In this document: positions 33,961 to 36,927 of the stretch, piece after piece
Position numbering within the stretch: position 1 is the stretch's first letter
How the letters are laid out: each line of letters begins with the position of its first letter
DNA from: an uncultured Alphaproteobacteria bacterium
GTDB taxonomy: Bacteria; Pseudomonadota; Alphaproteobacteria; HIMB59
Length of the DNA stretch: 36,927 nt
Direction of reading: 5' to 3'
Assembly: GCA_902610415.1 (NCBI GenBank)
Contig: CACLVL010000008.1
Coordinates: 1 to 36,927 of the forward strand
Program-made: the position numbers and the translations under genes
Notes under the pieces: generated by a model
Seen by the model: only the letters and a program-made list of their open reading frames with translations
What the model was told of the DNA's origin: nothing
Databases searched by the model: none

Positions 33961-34359
33961 ATGATTTATTTAATCGGAATACCTGGATTAATACCATTTT
34001 ATCTTTGCTTTTATAATATTGATTTAATCTTTCTCGATTTTAATAAGGATATGTTTGTTTATTATTCTGCTGTTATATTGTCTTTTTTGGGTGCTGTTTA
34101 TTGGGGTGTCTACCTTCAATCAAAAAATAATATTTCGATTTTATTCAGTGTTTGCCCTGCAGTTTATGCATTTTTAGTTTTAGCCTTTGACTTAAAATTT
34201 GATGAAACAATTGGGTTTTTTATAATCGGCTACTTTATCGTCTTATGTTTTGATTTCTTTTTTTATTTTAAAGAAAAAATAATACGAACTGATTATTTCA
34301 TATTAAGATTAATGCTAACCGCAGGTATCGCCCCAGCTCACATTTTATATATTATCTAG
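33961..34359 (+). CDS. DUF3429 membrane protein
   Basis: 132 residues, four or five hydrophobic segments. The opening IGIPGLIPF (5-13), FLGAVYWGVYL (42-52) and the closing LTAGIAPAH are the marks of DUF3429, a family of small inner-membrane proteins of unknown function. ATG follows directly on the TAG of the glycosyltransferase-like gene, so the pair is coupled. The convergent chrR ends 7 bp away. Confidence 0.82.
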   Translation: MIYLIGIPGLIPFYLCFYNIDLIFLDFNKDMFVYYSAVILSFLGAVYWGVYLQSKNNISILFSVCPAVYAFLVLAFDLKFDETIGFFIIGYFIVLCFDFFFYFKEKIIRTDYFILRLMLTAGIAPAHILYII

Positions 34360-34366
34360 ATTAAAA

Positions 34367-34981
34367 TTAATTTGCTATTAGGTTAAGCAGCTTACCAAAT
34401 TTACCAGAGAATTTGATTTTACCGTGGGTGTAAGCTAAACCAATACATCCGGTTTGTGCATGACCAACGGGTGTGTGGTCGTGATCATCACTTCTAACCT
34501 GAACAGAGCCTTGTTTATAACTTCCGTACTCATCGCTGTAAGATCCATGCAATACTAAAAAGCTTTCATTTCCCTCGTGAGTGTGTTGAGGAATCTTTGC
34601 GCCGGGCATCACATGAATAAGCTCTAACTTCTCATTATTCTCTTTTGGAAGAAGTGATGCAACTTTAACATCTTTAAAAGATTTCCATTTGACATCATTG
34701 TTTTTTAAATGACTTCTAAGAGTAATGGGTAATTGGCTAAGTAGTGGATCGTACTCATCACTGATTTTATAAGGGGACTTAACATTTTTTGTCTGATCTA
34801 AAACCCTGTCCCATAAATTATTAGAAAGGGGGCTTTCTTCTGTTTTATTTAAAAAATAACCTCCTACCTCGTTCATGGCAGAGTTGAGTAATCTATTTTC
34901 AGGATCAATTTCAGCTAAACATTGCTTAAATAAAAGACTCGCTGGAGAATTTACAGGTGTACTGAGAATTTCATATGTCAT
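34367..34981 (-). CDS. chrR: ChrR-type cupin anti-sigma factor lacking the N-terminal zinc ligands
   Basis: 204 residues. The C-terminal cupin keeps the metal set of ChrR: H133, H135 and E139 in PQHTHEGNE, and H169, with spacings 2, 4 and 30 identical to those I recall for R. sphaeroides ChrR. The N-terminal anti-sigma domain, which in ChrR binds zinc through a His-x3-Cys-x2-Cys motif, here reads LLFKQCLAEIDPENRLLNSAMNEVGGYFL, with a single cysteine and no such motif. It would hold the neighbouring ECF sigma factor and release it on singlet-oxygen or peroxide stress. Its ATG shares one base with the sigma gene stop. Confidence 0.85.
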   Translation of the reverse strand: MTYEILSTPVNSPASLLFKQCLAEIDPENRLLNSAMNEVGGYFLNKTEESPLSNNLWDRVLDQTKNVKSPYKISDEYDPLLSQLPITLRSHLKNNDVKWKSFKDVKVASLLPKENNEKLELIHVMPGAKIPQHTHEGNESFLVLHGSYSDEYGSYKQGSVQVRSDDHDHTPVGHAQTGCIGLAYTHGKIKFSGKFGKLLNLIAN

Positions 34982-35577
34982 CAGTTAACCATACTTTCAT
35001 TGTCAGATATTAGATTAGCCATACTACCATCTTGTTCCAATTTGCCGCGGATCTTCTCTAAAGCTAGTCGAATCCTTGATTTTACTGTCCCTAAAGGGAT
35101 TTTCGTAATTTCTGCAATCTCTCCGTGTGATTTTTCTTCAAAAAAATTCATTTTTAATAAATCCAATTGATCCTTTGGAAGGTCATCTAAATATTTTGCA
35201 ACCATTTCAAATTTTTGATCGTGCTCTATATTTTCATCAGCTTTCGACTCTACAGGAGGCAATATGGCGGTATCAATATCCTCTAAAATGGCTTTTCTTG
35301 TTTTTCTTAGAATATCAATTTTTTTATTTCGTGCGATAGTATAAATCCACGTACTGGGGGACGCCACAGATGAGTCATAATAATCAGCTTTAGTCCAGAT
35401 TATAGTCATAGTCTCTTGAATTATCTCTTCTGCGATGGCTTCATCTGCTCCAGATTTCATTAAAAAAGATTTTAGTCTTGGACCAAAATAATCGAAAATT
35501 TTCTTAAAACTTCCAATATCTTGTCTTTCAGCTATCTTTTTTAATGCATCCACAAAGGGATTTTTTACTTTCGCCAT
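34981..35577 (-). CDS. rpoE: ECF sigma factor (RpoE, ChrR-controlled type)
   Basis: 198 residues. Region 2 spans about 25-90 (YFGPRLKSFL, EEIIQETMTIIWTKA, STWIYTIARNKKIDILRK). Region 4 spans about 130-185 (LPKDQLDLLKMNFFEEKSHGEIAEITKIPLGTVKSRIRLALEKIR). I chose ATG 35577, because GGGAG lies five bases before it; upstream starts up to 35622 have no such site. The downstream cupin anti-sigma gene, coupled by TGATG, points to the singlet-oxygen/peroxide response type. I found no convincing autoregulatory promoter with the known TGATC/TAAGA spacing. Confidence 0.93.
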   Translation of the reverse strand: MAKVKNPFVDALKKIAERQDIGSFKKIFDYFGPRLKSFLMKSGADEAIAEEIIQETMTIIWTKADYYDSSVASPSTWIYTIARNKKIDILRKTRKAILEDIDTAILPPVESKADENIEHDQKFEMVAKYLDDLPKDQLDLLKMNFFEEKSHGEIAEITKIPLGTVKSRIRLALEKIRGKLEQDGSMANLISDNESMVN

Positions 35578-35656
35578 AATCTCTCCCATTATCATCATTC
35601 CATTTATTATTTTAAAAAGCAATCTTAATTGGTATATTCTCTGACATTAAATCAGC

Positions 35657-36133
35657 ATGTTTAAACAAAAATTATTATATTTAGTCTTAGGCTTGAGCTT
35701 ATTAATAAGTAATGCTTTGGCTAATCACTCCATAGATTTCGATCATGGCAAATGGTCCTTTAAAAAAATAAACAACAAAACGTGCTCAATTTTTCAAGTT
35801 CCAACATCTGAAAAGGGCGATTATACAAACAGAGGCGCTGTTATCTTTTATGTTTTTAAAGAAGGAGCCGCTGAATACGTCAGAGTAGATGCGGGTTATC
35901 CCTATGACTCCCAAAAATATGTAAAGGTAACAATCGACTCAAACAACTACCAATTTTTTGGAGAAGATGACTCTGCTTGGTCGATGGCAGACGATACTGT
36001 TATAATCAAAGCACTGAAAGCAGGAAAAAAAATGACGGTTGTCGGTTATTCAAAAAGGGGAACAGAAACAACAGATACATATACGCTTATAGGTTTTACT
36101 AGCGCATATAATTCTCTTCAACAAGACTGCTAA
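35657..36133 (+). CDS. invasion-associated locus B (IalB)-like secreted protein
   Basis: 158 residues with a signal peptide (residues 1-22, cleaved after ALA). The mature part follows the IalB pattern: W33 and C43 near the start, [67 protein letters not shown] and a last residue Cys158 that could pair with C43. It is periplasmic, of unknown function; in free-living bacteria it is not tied to invasion. It is divergent from the ECF sigma gene (79 bp) and 4 bp before argG. Confidence 0.85.
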   Translation: MFKQKLLYLVLGLSLLISNALANHSIDFDHGKWSFKKINNKTCSIFQVPTSEKGDYTNRGAVIFYVFKEGAAEYVRVDAGYPYDSQKYVKVTIDSNNYQFFGEDDSAWSMADDTVIIKALKAGKKMTVVGYSKRGTETTDTYTLIGFTSAYNSLQQDC

Positions 36134-36137
36134 GAAA

Positions 36138-36927
36138 ATGAAAAATAAAATTGTTTTAGCCTACTCAGGCGGATTAGATACAAGCGTTATTTTAAAATGG
36201 TTACAAACTGAATATAACGCAGATGTCATTGCTTATGCAGCAAATCTGGGGCAAGGAGCAGAGTTAACAGAAGCCAAAGCTAAAGCAAAAAAACTCGGCG
36301 CAAAAAAAATATACATAGAAAATTTAAAAGAAGAATTTGTTCGAGATTATGTTTTTCCTATGTTTCGTTGTAATACGATTTACGAGGGTGAGTATCTTTT
36401 AGGAACGTCTATTGCTCGACCACTCATTGCGAAAAGACAAATTGAAATTGCAAAAAAAGAAAAAGCCAATGCCGTCTCGCACGGCGCTACAGGAAAAGGA
36501 AACGACCAGGTTCGCTTTGAGTTTTCTTATTACGCTTTGGAGCCAAAAATAAAAGTGATTGCACCTTGGAGAGAATGGGATCTGTCATCTAGAACAAAAC
36601 TCTTAGAATTCGCAGCTCAAAATAAAATTCCTATTATGAAACATAATAAAAAAGAGTCGCCTTATAGTGTGGACGCCAATGTATTACACAGGTCCGCAGA
36701 GGGAAAAATCCTTGAAGATCCTTGGAAAAGACCACCGGAAAACGTTTTTGGTATCTCTAAAAGCCCTCAGTCAGCTCCGAATAAAGAGACAGTAATTACC
36801 ATACAATTTAAAAACGGTGATCCTATAGCTATTAATGGAAAAAAACTCTCACCCTTTAATCTATTAGAAAAGTTGAATAAATTAGGTGCTGCTAATGGAA
36901 TTGGAAGAGTAGATATCGTGGAGAACA
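36138..36927 (+). CDS. argG: argininosuccinate synthase, N-terminal part (runs off window)
   Basis: Starts at ATG 36138, four bases after the IalB-like stop, and stays open to the window end (263 codons seen of about 400). The PP-loop AYSGGLDTS is at residues 8-16, [19 protein letters not shown] near 76-94 and the citrulline/aspartate region [15 protein letters not shown] near 114-128. It condenses citrulline and aspartate in arginine synthesis. GAAAA before the ATG is a weak Shine-Dalgarno; it may be co-transcribed with the preceding gene. Confidence 0.96.
   Translation, partial: MKNKIVLAYSGGLDTSVILKWLQTEYNADVIAYAANLGQGAELTEAKAKAKKLGAKKIYIENLKEEFVRDYVFPMFRCNTIYEGEYLLGTSIARPLIAKRQIEIAKKEKANAVSHGATGKGNDQVRFEFSYYALEPKIKVIAPWREWDLSSRTKLLEFAAQNKIPIMKHNKKESPYSVDANVLHRSAEGKILEDPWKRPPENVFGISKSPQSAPNKETVITIQFKNGDPIAINGKKLSPFNLLEKLNKLGAANGIGRVDIVEN

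Noticed and set aside
35578-35622. Longer start for the ECF sigma factor (15 extra residues)
   Set aside because: The upstream start lacks a ribosome-binding site, whereas GGGAG is ideally placed for ATG 35577, and the extra residues are not family-like.
35623-35654. Possible RpoE-type autoregulatory promoter (TGATTT ... TAAGA on the minus strand)
   Set aside because: The boxes are 21 bp apart where about 18 is expected, and the -35 lacks the CC; no better pair was found.

Overview
The window looks like part of the chromosome of a streamlined, free-living marine alphaproteobacterium with very low G+C (SAR11-like, HIMB59-like or AEGEAN-169-like; this is inferred from gene order and composition, not from a search). 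The order mnmE-mnmG-rsmG-parA-parB-(holA)-lptE-leuS is the classic alphaproteobacterial neighbourhood near the replication origin. Genes are packed tightly, with 1-38 bp overlaps on the same strand and 4-20 bp tail overlaps between convergent genes, and there is one tRNA. No prophage, insertion sequence or CRISPR array was seen.

Layout. 1-4408 (+): tRNA modification (mnmE, mnmG), 16S rRNA methylation (rsmG) and chromosome partitioning (parA, parB), with a parS-like palindrome on the mnmG start. 4389-8451 (-): a short holA candidate, lptE, an N-terminally short leuS and a DUF3576 lipoprotein. 8549-9508 (-): an abundant-type porin with its own promoter and terminator. 9668-12231: a TPR sulfotransferase divergent from what looks like a decayed sulfotransferase. 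12236-17726: yggS, a LolA-like protein, an orphan winged-helix protein, ftsK, a ubiquinone hydroxylase and a LON-domain protein. 17726-18783: cnoX and tRNA-Gly(GCC). 18803-25482 (-): a long strand-wise run of rhtB-like, HAD phosphatase, an unknown small gene, purH, rpe, rsmB and acs. 25460-28149: EVE protein, tsaD, then Mic60/mitofilin-like and a mini HemY. 28146-31124 (-): EamA transporter, a periplasmic alginate-lyase-like enzyme and a BI-1 membrane protein. 31195-34359 (+): tas, a pterin dehydratase, a TPR-GT9 protein and DUF3429. 34367-36133: a ChrR/ECF sigma pair divergent from an IalB-like secreted protein. 36138-end: argG (cut off).

Most noteworthy. (1) Two genes have clear coding sequence upstream of their first ATG/GTG/TTG. 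The NusB domain of RsmB runs up to the acs stop with no canonical start, and the alginate-lyase-like protein has a signal peptide that appears to begin at an ATT codon behind a Shine-Dalgarno-like sequence. (2) Several transcription-unit heads carry a -10 hexamer ending exactly 6 nt before the start codon and no Shine-Dalgarno, which suggests leaderless mRNAs. (3) There are several reduced or altered proteins: LeuRS without its usual N-terminal segment, HemY without its TPR part, ChrR without its N-terminal zinc ligands, and a sulfotransferase homologue without PAPS-binding motifs. (4) A parS-like site overlaps the mnmG start codon.

All calls come from reading the sequence and remembered family motifs. 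No database search was run.
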